Below, one piece after another: positions 23,580 through 33,954 of a stretch of 64,000 nt of DNA. Position numbers and translations under genes: made by a program. Under the pieces are notes generated by a model. That model did not search any database. It saw only the letters and a list, made by a program, of their open reading frames with translations, and was not told the origin of the DNA. The stretch is from the NCBI GenBank assembly GCA_028583605.1, contig CM053329.1, positions 13,495,001 through 13,559,000 of the forward strand, in the 5' to 3' direction. The first letter of the stretch is position 1. Every line of letters begins with the position of its first letter. The stretch comes from Dastarcus helophoroides (taxonomy: Eukaryota > Arthropoda > Insecta > Coleoptera > Bothrideridae).

Positions 23580-25130
23580 TAGGTTTAAGCAAGAAAAACC
23601 TCGCTCGGAGATCGAAGGAAGTATAATTGTTTGTTGAATTAATCGAGATATAAATTTGCATTATTATAGCATAAATAATTGGTTTCCTTTAAACTAACAA
23701 CTCTCTGTACTTTGGACTTATGGTACGATAAATTTTTATTAGTAAATGCAAGTTATCTCTGCATTTTACCCGGTGCAATTTTACTATTCCCTGAAGGTCG
23801 AGGTTATTTGAAACGTGAACTTTTAGTTTTAGCCTAGTCATCCGAAGGGATAATTATTAAAACAAATACACCTCGTCATTTCACGCTTTTTATGAGGTGT
23901 AACGTGTGATTTTGTCATTTTCATTAATAAAGTGGCTGTTGTGGTCGCACATGCTAATAACAACGATTTTTCTGACTCTGCGAATTAGACTTTTTTCCAA
24001 GTTTCTTAACAGTTACTGTAACGCTGTAACCGCATGTATTTTTTCAAAATTTTGTATTTGATTTCATGTTTCAGATTTGAGATTATAGATTCGGTTTTTG
24101 ATAACAAATTTGTTTGTTGTTACCAACATCATTAGACAAAATTAAGTTTAGTATTTTGGAAAACCATATAAAGGCTAAACGAGTTTTTCTTTTTTTTCAA
24201 AGAACTTAAATCTGTTATTAATGATTTTTGGAAATCGTCCAGATATGGTAACATTAACATAGGAGAACATTGAAAATTAGGAGAAAGCTTTCCTTTTTAT
24301 TCTTCTTGTTGCCTAAATAATTCTTAAGCTTGTCAAAATCATCATCTCAACCCCCCTCAATAACGTTCAAAACCAGAAAAGTTTATCCATATTTTGGCCT
24401 ACTAATAAAATTTTGAAAATTTCTAAAACTCGCCAAACAAAATTATTTATGAGAAGGTTAGAGTTCGCCCTTCATGGTGTCATGAACCTACTTAAATTTT
24501 TCAATATTTCATCCACCATGCAGCTTTTTAAGAAGCAAAACATTGATTTAGATGAAGTCCCATAGGGACTCAAGTTTAGCCAGAGGTTTTCTCAAAAAAA
24601 AATTCAAGATTGGAATAGAAGATAGAAGATCGAGAAGACTTTTTCTGAAAATTTCTCAAATTTGCAATCGAAGACTTCTTGAACTTACCAAGAGTTCCAC
24701 CAACTGAAGTTCCAAAATCCTAAAGGGACTACACCAAATTCTTAAGGAAACTCCTCATCTAGTAGAATTCCACATGTTTAAAGCAACATCTTTTCAAGAA
24801 AACTAAAAATGAACAACCAAAATTTAAATTGTCAAGGACATTCATTCGGTACACTTTAGTTAAAAGGAACTCATCTTGAATACACATCATTTGAAATACC
24901 ATCGCAGGACTTTAAATAACTACAGAGACTCAGATGGAAGTCTTATCATCAAGAAAAGGCATTCAGAGTTCAAATGCATCAAGGAAACTCTTCTAGAGCA
25001 CTAAATTGTTAATGAAATGTATCTAGTGCCACAAATTCTTCAACTTCTCGGGAAAACCAAGAAGATTAACATCCGGTTTCAAGAGAAGATATCTGGAGCC
25101 CTAGGCGTACTTAAGATAGAACAGAACACT
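23580..25130. other. Ordinary AT-rich DNA, no recognised gene
   Basis: No open frame of note and no recognisable RNA gene. From about 24690 to 25130 a loosely repeated pattern appears, with AAATTGTTAATGAAATG..., AGTGCCACAAATTC and TTCAAGAGAA words. It recurs at 25425-25567 (about 140 bp, closely matching 25012-25145) and more weakly at 30930-31340. It is a diverged dispersed repeat of unknown type. Confidence 0.45.
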
Positions 25131-25139
25131 TGCCCCCCT

Positions 25140-25362
25140 TTGGCTTGAAATACAAAACATGTCCCCTGGAACTAAAAAAGATTAAAAAACACAACAAAGG
25201 TTGCTCTAACGCGTTTCGACAGCCAAGCTATTATCTTCAGAGAGGTACCTCCTGAGTATATCTTCAGAGAGATACCTGAGTATCTCTCTGAAGATGATAG
25301 CTGGGGACAAGTTTTGTATTTCAATTTTTGAAGATAACCAAGGACCAGTTCGTTCCACCAAA
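25140..25362. mobile_element. Small dispersed element, inverted pair (copy 2)
   Basis: The left half (antisense) runs TTGAAATACAAAACATG, CACAACAAAGGTTGCTC, ACGCGTTTCGACAGCC, ATCTTCAGAGAG. The right half resumes in the sense direction with CTCTCTGAAGATGATAGC, GGGGACAAGTTTTG, TTGAAGATAACCAAGG and GTTCCACC. The centre contains two more short copies of ATCTTCAGAGAGGTACCT-like sequence. The right half has lost the part between the stem and GGGGACAAG. Confidence 0.75.
25199..25249 (-). ncRNA. Hammerhead-ribozyme-like core (copy 2)
   Basis: On minus: GGTACCTCT, CTGAAGA, a stem around TTG, GAAAC, GCGTT, AGAGCAACC. CTCT before CTGAAGA can pair with AGAG after GCGTT (helix I). CTGANGA and GAAA are the two conserved hammerhead boxes, and AC..GT after GAAA gives a minimal helix III. 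Stem II is weakened in this copy (AATAGC against GCTGTC). One extra base between CTGAAGA and stem II departs from the canonical core, so activity is uncertain. Confidence 0.35.
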
Positions 25363-25599
25363 ATTATGGCTTCCCCTCTGGCCAACTATACGATAGTCAA
25401 CTGGAAGGACTTTTTCTGAAGCCCTAAATTGTTAGTGAAATGCTTTTAGTGCCACAAATTCAACTTCTCGAAAAAACCAAAAAGAAATAAAATTTGGTTT
25501 CAAGAGAATGCAACTGGAGCTTTGGGCGCAGTTAAGATGGGACAGAACACTTGCCCCCCTCTGGCTTAGGAATTCAACACAAAATATATCACAATCAAC

Positions 25600-28500
25600 T
25601 GGGAAGACTTTTCCCAAAAATTTCCATTATTTCAAAATTCGTCCTCTCCTCGAAATGTTTCCATTTAGCTTTTTTCTCAAAATTCAGTTTTTTATTTTGG
25701 AAAAGTTGGGTGTTGGAAGTTTCGAATTTAGTCTTAAAATCGTTTTCTCAAAATCTGATGTTCTCAAGCTTTGGAATTTTCATCTTGAAATTCGTCGTCG
25801 TTTTTAATTTCTCAAAATTCGAATTTTGAAAATTTCGACTTTTTTAAAGTAAGACTTTCGGCAAATTCTGACTCGTTTATCAGACTTGGTCTTTTTCTCG
25901 AAATTCGGCCAATGTTTTGAACAAAACAGTAAGACTTTGACAAAAATTGTTATTTGGAAATTTTCATTTTTTGAAAATTGGGATTTTTTTAAAAAGGCAA
26001 AAGTTGCAAGAACATTTTCTTTGGAAACTTCAATTTTATTCTCAAACGACTATTTTCTAAAAAAAAATGAGACCTCCTCTCCGAAATTTTAATTTTATTT
26101 CGAAATTTCGACTTTTTTCCCAAAATTTGTCTTTTTCTTGAAATGTCGACCGTTTTTCTTCAAAATTGGTCTCATTACCAAAATTAAAACTTATTCAACG
26201 TCATTTTTATTAAAATTTGACCTTCTCTGGTAAGGTTCAAATTTTTTCTCAATTTGGATTTTTTTCAAAATTAGGAAAAAAAAGATCAAAATTTCGATTT
26301 TTTTTCGAAATGTTGATCTTATTCGCGAAGTTTCGATCTTTTTCTCGAAATTTCCTATTTCATTTTGAAGTTTCGCCATTTTTCTTAAAATTGGGTTTTT
26401 CTTAAGTTTGGCTTTATTTTTAATAATTAACTTTTCGAAAATTTCGTCGATTTCTTCAAGTTTGCTGTATTTTTCTCGAAATTTTGATTTTTAACTAACA
26501 ATTTGATATTAAGTGGTTTTGAAAAGTCAACTTTTTCCCCGCAGTTGGTTTTTTTCCCCAAATTTTGTATTTTTCTCTTCAAAGATACCTTTTTCTCAAA
26601 ATTCGTCTTTTTCTCGAAATTTCGACTATTTTTTTTTCCAAATTCGTCTCATTTTCAAAATTGAAACTTATTCAACGTCGTTTTCATTAAAATTTCTGGC
26701 CAATTCAGTTTTTTCTCAGTTTTGAGTATTTTTCGAAATTGGGGAAAAAGATCGAAATTTTGATTTTTTTTTCTCGAAACGTCGATCTTATTCTCGAAAT
26801 TTCGATCATTTTCTCGAAATTTCCTATTTCATTTTGAAGTTTCGCCATTTTTCTCAATATTAGGTTTTTCTTAAGTTTGGCTTTTTTTAATAATTAACTT
26901 TTCGAAAATTTCGTCGATTTCTTCAAGTTTGCTGCTTTTTTCTCGAAATTTTGATTTTTAACTTACAATTTGATATTAAGTGTTTTTGAAAAGTTCAACT
27001 TTTTCCCCGCAGTTTGGCTTTTTCTCCAAATTTTGTATTTTCCTCTTCAAAAATAGCTTTTTCCCAAAATTCGACTTTTTCTAAAAATTCGTATTTTTCT
27101 CGAAATTTCGACTATTTTTTTTTTCTAAATTCGTCTCATTTTTAAAATTGAAACTTATTCAACGTCGTTTTCATTAAAATTTTACCATTTCTGGTCAAAT
27201 TTCTCAGCTTTGAGTATTTTTCGAAATTGGGAAAAAAAGATCGAAATTTTGATTTTTTTTCGAAATGTCGATCTTATTCTCGAAATGTCGATCTTTTTCT
27301 CAAAATTTCCTATTTCATTTTGAAGTTCCCCCATTTTTCTCAATATTGGGGGTTTCTTAAGTTTGGCTTTTTTTAATAATTAATTTTTCGAAAATTTCGT
27401 CGATTTCTTCAAGTTTGTTGTTTTTTTTTCTCGAAATTTTGATTTTTAACTTACAATTTGATAATAAGTGTTTTTGAAAAGTTCAACTTCTTTTCCGCAG
27501 TTTGTTTATTTCTCCAAATTTTGTATTTTTTTCTTAACAAATAGCTCTTTCCCGAAATTCGCCTTTTTCTCAAAATTTGCCTTTTTCTCGAAATTTCGGC
27601 CATTTTTTTTTCAAAATTCGTCTCATTTTCAAAATTGAATCGTCGTTTTCATTAAAATTTGACCTTCCCTGGTAAAGTTCAAATTTTCTCTGCTTCGAAT
27701 TTTATTCGTAATTGACAGAAAAAGATCGAAATTTCGAATTTTTTTTCGAAATGTCGATCTTATTCTCAAAATTGCGATCTTTTTCTCCAAATTTCCTATT
27801 TCATTTTGAAGTTTCGCCATTTTTCTCAATATTGGGTTCTTCCTAAGTTTGGCTTTTTTTTAATAATTAACTTTTCGAAAATTTCGTGAATTTCTTCAAG
27901 TTTGCTGCTTTTTCCTCGAAATTTTGATTTCTAACTTACAATTCGATATTAACTGTTTTTGAAAAGTTCAACTTTTTCCCCACAGTTGGTCTTTTTCCTC
28001 AAATTTTCTATTTTTCTCTTCAAAAATAGCTTTTTCTCAAAATTCGACTTTTTCTCAAAACTCGTCTTTTTCTCGAAATTTCGACTAGTTTTTTTTCTAA
28101 ATTCGTCTCATTTTCAAAATTGAAACTTATTCAACGTCGTTTTCATTAAAACTTTACCATTTCTGGTCAAATTTCTCAGTTTTGAGTATTTTTCGAAATT
28201 GGGAAAAAAAGATCGAAATTTTGATTTTTTTTCGAAATGTCGATCTTATTATTCTCGAAATTTCGATCATTTTCTCAGAATTTCCTATTTCATTTTGAAG
28301 TTGGCCCATTTTTCTCAATATAGGGGCTTTTCTTAAGTTTGACTTTTTTTTAATAATTAACTTTTTGAAAATTTCGTCGATTTCTTCAAGTTTGCTGTTT
28401 TTTTCTCGAAATTTTGATTGTTAACTTACAAATTGATATTAAGTGTTTTTGAAAAGTTCAACATTTCCCCGCGGTTGGTCTTTTTCCCCAAATTTTGTAT

Positions 28501-29290
28501 TTTTCTCTTCAAAAATAGCTTTTTCTCAAAATTCGTTTTTTTCTCGAAATTTCGACTATTTTTTTTTCAAATTCGTCTCATTTTCAAAATTGAAACTTAT
28601 TCAACGTCGTTTTCATTAAAATTTTACCATTTCTGGTCAAATTTCTCAGTTTTGAGTATTTTTCGAAATTGGGAAAAAAATATCGAAATTTTGATTTTTT
28701 TTCGAAATGTCGATCTTATTCTCGAAATTTCGATCATTTTCTCAGAATTTCAGATTTTCGTCGTTTTAATGAAAACGTCGTTTTCATTAAAATTTCTGGT
28801 CAAATTCAGTTTTTTCTATTTTGAGTATTTTTCGAAATTGAGAAAAAAAGATCGAAATTTTGATTTTTTTTCGAAATGTGGATCTTATTCTCGAAATCTC
28901 GATCTTTTTCTTGAAATTTCCTATTTCATTTTGAAGTTTCCCCATTTTTCTCAATATAGGGGCTTTTCTTAAGTTTGTCTTTTTTTTAATAATTAACTTT
29001 TCGAAAATTTCCTCGATTTCTTCAAGTTTGCTACTTTTTAACTTATAATTTGATATTAGGTGGATTGGAAAAGTCCAACTTTTTCCCCGCACTAGGTCTT
29101 TTTCCTCAAATTCTGTATTTTTCTCTTCAAAAATAGCTTTTTCTCAAAATTCGACTTTTTCTAAAAATTCGTCTTTTTCTCGAAATTTCGGCTATTTATT
29201 TTTCAAAATTCGTTTCATTTTTAAAATTGAAACTTATTCAACGTCGTTTCCATTAAAATTTCATCTCTGGGAAAGTTTAAATTTTCGAAA
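25600..29290. repeat. TTTCGA-rich array with ~480-bp tandem unit
   Basis: T-rich DNA with TTTCGAC/TTTCTCGAAA words. The landmark TTATTCAACGTC falls at about 26191, 26668, 27155, 28127, 28597 and 29234, consistent with a 470-487-bp unit in roughly six copies, one with a decayed landmark and one with an inserted partial duplication (about 28755-28790). Each unit repeats the same order: TTCAAGTTTGCTG, TTGATATTAAGTG, CCCCGCAGTT, TCGAAATGTCGATCTTATTC and TTTCATTTTGAAGTTTC. Open frames on both strands are by-products. Confidence 0.85.
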
Positions 29291-29875
29291 AAAAAAAACC
29301 GAAATTGAGAAATAAAAGATCGAAAATTCGAATTTTTTTCGAATCTTATTCTCGAAATTTCGATCTATTTTATCAAAACTTCGTATTTCATTTTGAAGTT
29401 TCGCCATTTTTTTCAATATTGGGCGTTTATTAAAAGTGCTTGTTTTAATAATTTAGTTTTCGAAAATTTAGTGGATTTCTTCAAGTTTGCTGTTTTTCCA
29501 GAGATTTTGATTTTTAAATTAAAATTCGACAATAAATGCTTTTGAAAAGTTCAACTTTTTCCTCGCAGTTCGTCTTTTTCTCTAAATTTTGTATTTTTTT
29601 CTTAAAAGTTAGTACTATTCCCAAAATTTGCCTTTTTCTCAAAATTCGTCTTTTTGAAATTTCGACTTTATTCTCAAAAATATACATTTTGGACTTTCCT
29701 TTCAAAAATGGCTTTTCTTACGGATTTTTTTTTTAATATTTGGTATTTTCGGAAAATTTCGTTCCTTTTCAATTAAACTTTCCAAGAACTTGAACATCAA
29801 AATTTGATTTTTTCTCGAAATTTTGACTTTTATCTCAAAATTCGATGGTTTAAGAAATATCGACTTTTTTCCCAA
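29290..29875. repeat. Diverged continuation of the TTTCGA array
   Basis: The same vocabulary continues without a clear period. The final landmark block of the 480-bp unit (TTCAAGTTTGCTG, CCTCGCAGTTCG) is still recognisable near 29480-29570. No gene is visible. Confidence 0.6.
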
Positions 29876-30110
29876 AATTGGCATTTCTTAAAAGTTAGCA
29901 TTTCTTCGAAATTGGCATTTGTTCGAAATTTGCATTTTCTCGAAATTGGCATTTCTTCGAAATTGGCATTTCTTCGAAATTGGCATTTCTTCGAAATTGG
30001 CATTTCTTCGAAATTGGCATTTCTCCGAAATTGGCATTTCTCGGAAATTTGCGTTTCCTCGAATTGGCATTTCCTCGAAATTGGCATTTCTTCGAAATCG
30101 GCATTTTTTC
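29876..30110. repeat. 17-bp minisatellite TTGGCATTTCTTCGAAA
   Basis: TTGGCATTTCTTCGAAA repeats about 13-14 times; successive TTGGC landmarks at 29946 and 29963 give a 17-bp period. The central five or so units are identical; units at both ends carry substitutions (TTTGCATT, CCTCGAA). Because 17 is not a multiple of 3, all frames cycle through the same peptide, which explains the overlapping open frames on both strands (for example SKLAFLRNWHFFEIG). It lies inside the TTTCGA array and shares its TTCGAAA word. Confidence 0.95.
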
Positions 30111-30900
30111 GAAATTTCGACTTTCTCGAAATTCGTTAATTTTCTCAAAATTGGATTGGAATTTTGGTTAAAAGGGAAATACGTTGAGAAAAATATTATT
30201 AGGAAATTTCGAGAAAAAGGTTTCTTGTAAATTTAATTACTTTGGCAAAATTTGAAGATTATGTCAAAATTCAACGAAAGAAATAAAGGAAAAAAATATT
30301 TTAGGAAATTGCGATTGAATCCTCAAATAGGCTTATGGAAATTTCGTTTTTTTCCTAATTCTTGACTTATTCGAATTTTTTGAAACGATTAGATTTTTTA
30401 TTTAAATTTTGTTTTCGAAAATTCCCAGAACTGGGTTTCTTCTCAAAAATTCATCTTTTTCGAAATTTAGATTTCATCCCTCAAAATTATTTCGTCTCCA
30501 AATTTGGTTTTATTTTAGAAATTTTGAATATTTACTAGAAATATCGACCTTTTTCCTCAAAATTTCGATCGTATTTTTTCGAAATCCATTTTACTTAGTA
30601 TCAAGATTTACTGAACATTTTTTAAAAATTTGACTTTCGAGAAGAGAGAAGCTTATTAAAGCGTTTTTCAAGATTCGCGTTCCTCTCGAAATGTTGACTC
30701 GTACCTCGTACCTTAGAATTACATTTCTGGAAATTTCTATTCGAAAGTGGACTAGTTGACATTTTCAATTCGGTGTTAGCAAATATTTATCAAAAACCTT
30801 GTGGAATTTTAGAATTTTATTGCGTTTTTATCGTTAATAAAGTTTAATAGTTACGAAAATGGACTTTTTCTGGAAATTTTTAATTTTTCTCCAAATTTGA
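30110..30900. repeat. Decayed TTTCGA-type sequence
   Basis: A low-complexity T-rich tail of the array (TTCTCGAAATTCG and AAATTTCG words) fades into ordinary sequence near 30900. No period and no gene are visible. Confidence 0.6.
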
Positions 30901-33240
30901 CGATTTCTTCAAAAAACTGGATCAAGTTTCGAAATCTTAAGGACACTCGTATAGGGCACCCAATTGTTAAGGAAATGAATGCATCTAGTGCCCCAAATTG
31001 TTTAAATTCTCAAGAAAACCAAAAAGTAACGATCGAGCGTCAAGAAGTAACTTTCGGAGCTTCAAGAGGATGCGTCGGCAGGCAAAAAGTCCGATGATGG
31101 GACATGGAGCACTAAATTATCAGAGAAACTCGTAGAGCTCTCAAGCTCTAGGGAATCCATTCGAAACCTTAAAATTTCGAGGCGACTCATCTAGAACAAC
31201 CAATTATGAGGAATATCTAACTAGAACTGCACATTCTTAATGAAACTTCTGTAAGTCCTAAATTTCAAAATAAAACTGCCCAAAATTTAAATTCTTGAGG
31301 ACCAGTCTTAAGGGAATTCATCTTGAATCCTCTAAAGTTGGCAAGATACTTATCTAGATTTATGAAGTACTAGTTATTATCCGCCACTTCGACTATGGAT
31401 TTGAGTAAATAATTAGAATTAAACAGAAAAATAGGATTAGGATACTATTTTTATTTTAATTAAAGAGAAATTGCATTTTATTTTGATTTATTGAGTATTG
31501 ACCCCACAACCTTAAGATTGCATTTAGCCATAACTTAATTTTCCTACATTCGAACTACGATCAGGAAAAGGTAACCCATTATGGGTACCTACGTCATTTC
31601 TCCTCTTTCAAAAAGCCAGTTACTTTTCCAGAAATGTATGCTAAGTATCTGAAATAATGAGCATATTAACCTTCCCCGTCTATATTTATCTGTTTTCATG
31701 GACGTTCCAGATAAAGCACTCCATTAAATGTTTCGCACCTCCAATACATCAGGAAATGTTTGCCAAAATTGAAATTTATTATGTTGTCGCGTGGCTTATT
31801 TTAGATTTTATATTCGCTTCTTAAACGCGATGACTAATCTCATTGTGACATTTTCGTCATCTGAAACAACTGGAATAGGTTTGATGGGCGCGTTAAAAAA
31901 TTTATGAAACGAATTTAACTGACAGATTAAGCAATTTAACTGCTGAAGCTGGCGTTGGTAAACGGCTAAAAATGTAATAAAATGCGAAACTGTTTCATTA
32001 TCGCGAAATAGTTGAGTGTTTAGTCGAATATGTTTGTCACATAAAAGATAATGAATTTTACCATAGAATTGTAAACAAACTGTCGCACAAACACTGACGG
32101 TGCACCACGATCAAAAAACAACTGATGGGTAGTGGGTTAGTATTACAGTTTCATTAAAAGAATTGGGTCACTTCAATCGAAATCAAAAATTAGTAAACAA
32201 AATAATGCATTGTATTATAATTGAACCGAATATGCAAGGTTATTGTGGTAAATGCGTATAAATTAGCGTGGAATGTTTGATGGCAATAAACGCTATTAGA
32301 CGTCGTACACACACAGACAAATTGCTAATCTAGCCGATGTCATTGTTGCTAGACAATTTGCATTATTAATCAATAGACAATTAAACTTGCATTTGGAATT
32401 TGTTGCAGTTGAAATTAATTTCGCATTTAAAATTCTTCGATTGCGACAATTATTCATACCTTTTTTTTTATCTAAATTACACAGGCTTAGAAAAAAACGA
32501 AATTTGTGTGCTAAGGAATAGACCACTTTTAATATTTGCACTGAGCACGAATCGGAAGTCGAAATTGAGAGTTACTGATCGAACTTTTGGAAAAACCATA
32601 AAAACTAATCTCAATGTCAATGTAGCAATTTCTTCCACAATGCATCAATTGGACGAGAGGTTTCTTTATAACTATAAAAAAAAGTCAAGGGCTAGTTAAC
32701 CTCTCATAATTACCAATTCATATTAAACGTTAAGACGTTCATTATTTTTCGTCATCACTTTCAAATCCTGAAGTGTGCGCCTAAAAATTCTAACTTGTGA
32801 TTTGGCACCACTGAAAGGCATTGAAAGGCCTGCTTTCTCTCTTGTGGGGTAGTACACTTGGCTGAATACACTGGTAATAACGCAGGCGACAGTCCCTTTC
32901 TCGATTTTGATAAAATGCTTGGATCAAGTTAGCCCTCAATTCACCGAATCTTGGCACGTGCATCGAGTCTTATTATTTCTCGATTGTACAGTTCGTGTTT
33001 TTTCAAGTTTTATTCCTTTGGCACACCAGCTGTTTCTAAATCAAACTGCTCCGTAATAATAACAAATACCTCTTGAAACACTCGCCTATCTTCCTTCAGT
33101 TTCCTTTTTCTCTTAACTGAAGGCCAATGTCTGAAAAACTGCAACGAAATTGGAACAGCTTATGAGGTAGTAGTAGTGCTTGCAAAAATCTTTGTATCTG
33201 ACATGTCTGAATTAAAAAAACAATTTGTATCTTGTTAATC
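30900..33240. other. Single-copy-looking DNA, no recognised gene
   Basis: About 2.3 kb of ordinary sequence. The first 400 bp resemble the dispersed pattern near 24690-25567. From about 31370 it shows no repeats. A pyrimidine-rich acceptor-like site (a T run followed by ATCTAAATTACACAG) lies at about 32460-32484, followed by an open plus-strand frame to 32699 that I do not recognise. It may be intronic or regulatory host sequence. Confidence 0.45.
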
Positions 33241-33250
33241 CTTTTTTTAG

Positions 33251-33388
33251 TGGAACGGACTGGTCCTTGGTTATCTTCAAAAATTGAAATACAGAACTTG
33301 TCCGCTGAAATCAAGAAAGTTTCTTTCTGAAGATGACAGCTTGGCTGTCGAAACGCGTTAGAGCAACCTTTGTTGGGTTTTTGAATCT
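33251..33388. mobile_element. Small dispersed element, inverted pair (copy 3)
   Basis: The antisense half TGGAACGGACTGGTCCTTGG, TTGAAATACAGAACTTG, CGCTGAAATCAAGAAAG is joined directly to a sense half TTCTTTCTGAAGATGACAGC, TTGGCTGTCGAAACGCG, TTAGAGCAACCTTTG. The two halves share the same family but are truncated differently. Confidence 0.75.
33319..33368 (+). ncRNA. Hammerhead-ribozyme-like core (copy 3)
   Basis: GTTTCTTT, CTGAAGA, T, GACAGC-TTG-GCTGTC (a perfect 6-bp stem II), GAAAC, GCGTT, AGAGCAACC. Helix I can form between CTTT and AGAG with one G-U pair, extended across an internal mismatch by GTT against AAC. Conserved boxes and order match type I hammerheads of the sort described in Penelope-like elements and retrozymes. 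One additional U between CTGAAGA and stem II is non-canonical. Confidence 0.4.
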
Positions 33389-33389
33389 A

Positions 33390-33950
33390 CCTTCTTAATC
33401 CGTTAAATTAAAATAAGGTCTCCAAATCTAGCAAAACAAAAACAAAAACACCCCCAATCTAATTAATGAATCTACAGCTCAGTTTGATCTTCAAATAGGT
33501 CCTGGGTTGGCTTCTCATATCGGCTGGGTTGTTGGCTATTCTTCCTCCGAAATCTTTTGGCCATTTAGAACATCAAAGCAAGGAAACAAACACTGTCTTC
33601 GTAGGATGTTAAAGTAATAGGTGTTTTACAGAATGTTTTTCGGGACTGAATGGGATCAAGAAACTGTTTAAAATTCTCGTTGGATCTTTTTAAAGAAGAA
33701 AACGTGAAAATTCACAACGGAAGAGCGCGGTAGATCTTAGATTTGTATTGAGTCGTTTAGCTTCAATGTTTCACTTCAACCAAATTAGATCTTTTGTTGT
33801 CTAAACTACTACAACGTCATCCTCACTTTTAATAAGGTTTCGGATGTTCCTGAAACGAAGTCGTCAATTTCACGGATGTTATTTTCATCATTACAAACAT
33901 CATTTGTCCGAAGTAGTCCATTCTACTATCAATCAATGAAGGGAATTCGC
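33390..33950. other. Ordinary DNA before the ~123-bp array
   Basis: No long frame and no repeat landmark. Short open stretches only; nothing recognised. Confidence 0.5.
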
Positions 33951-33954
33951 ACAA

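Larger units (their letters stand above)
15051..23580. repeat. Right arm of the large inverted duplication
   Basis: The arm begins CGAGGTCACGTTTTGTG, the complement of the sequence ending near 11720. It runs through the gene-like head (15180-15340), the expanded satellite, a tail (22680-22800) complementary to 8300-8410, and an outer flank (23430-23580) complementary to 8081-8220. About 630 bp between 22800 and 23430 have only a short counterpart in the left arm. The arm also contains a hAT-like element and a mariner that are absent from the left arm, so those inserted after the duplication or were never copied. Confidence 0.85.

Noticed and set aside
28418..28972. 184-codon plus-strand open frame in the 480-bp array
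   Set aside because: It is low-complexity Phe/Ser/Lys sequence spanning a repeat unit; neighbouring units have stops at equivalent positions.
29804..30230. Several overlapping 60-111-codon frames on both strands
   Set aside because: All are products of the 17-bp minisatellite, which leaves every frame cycling through one peptide.
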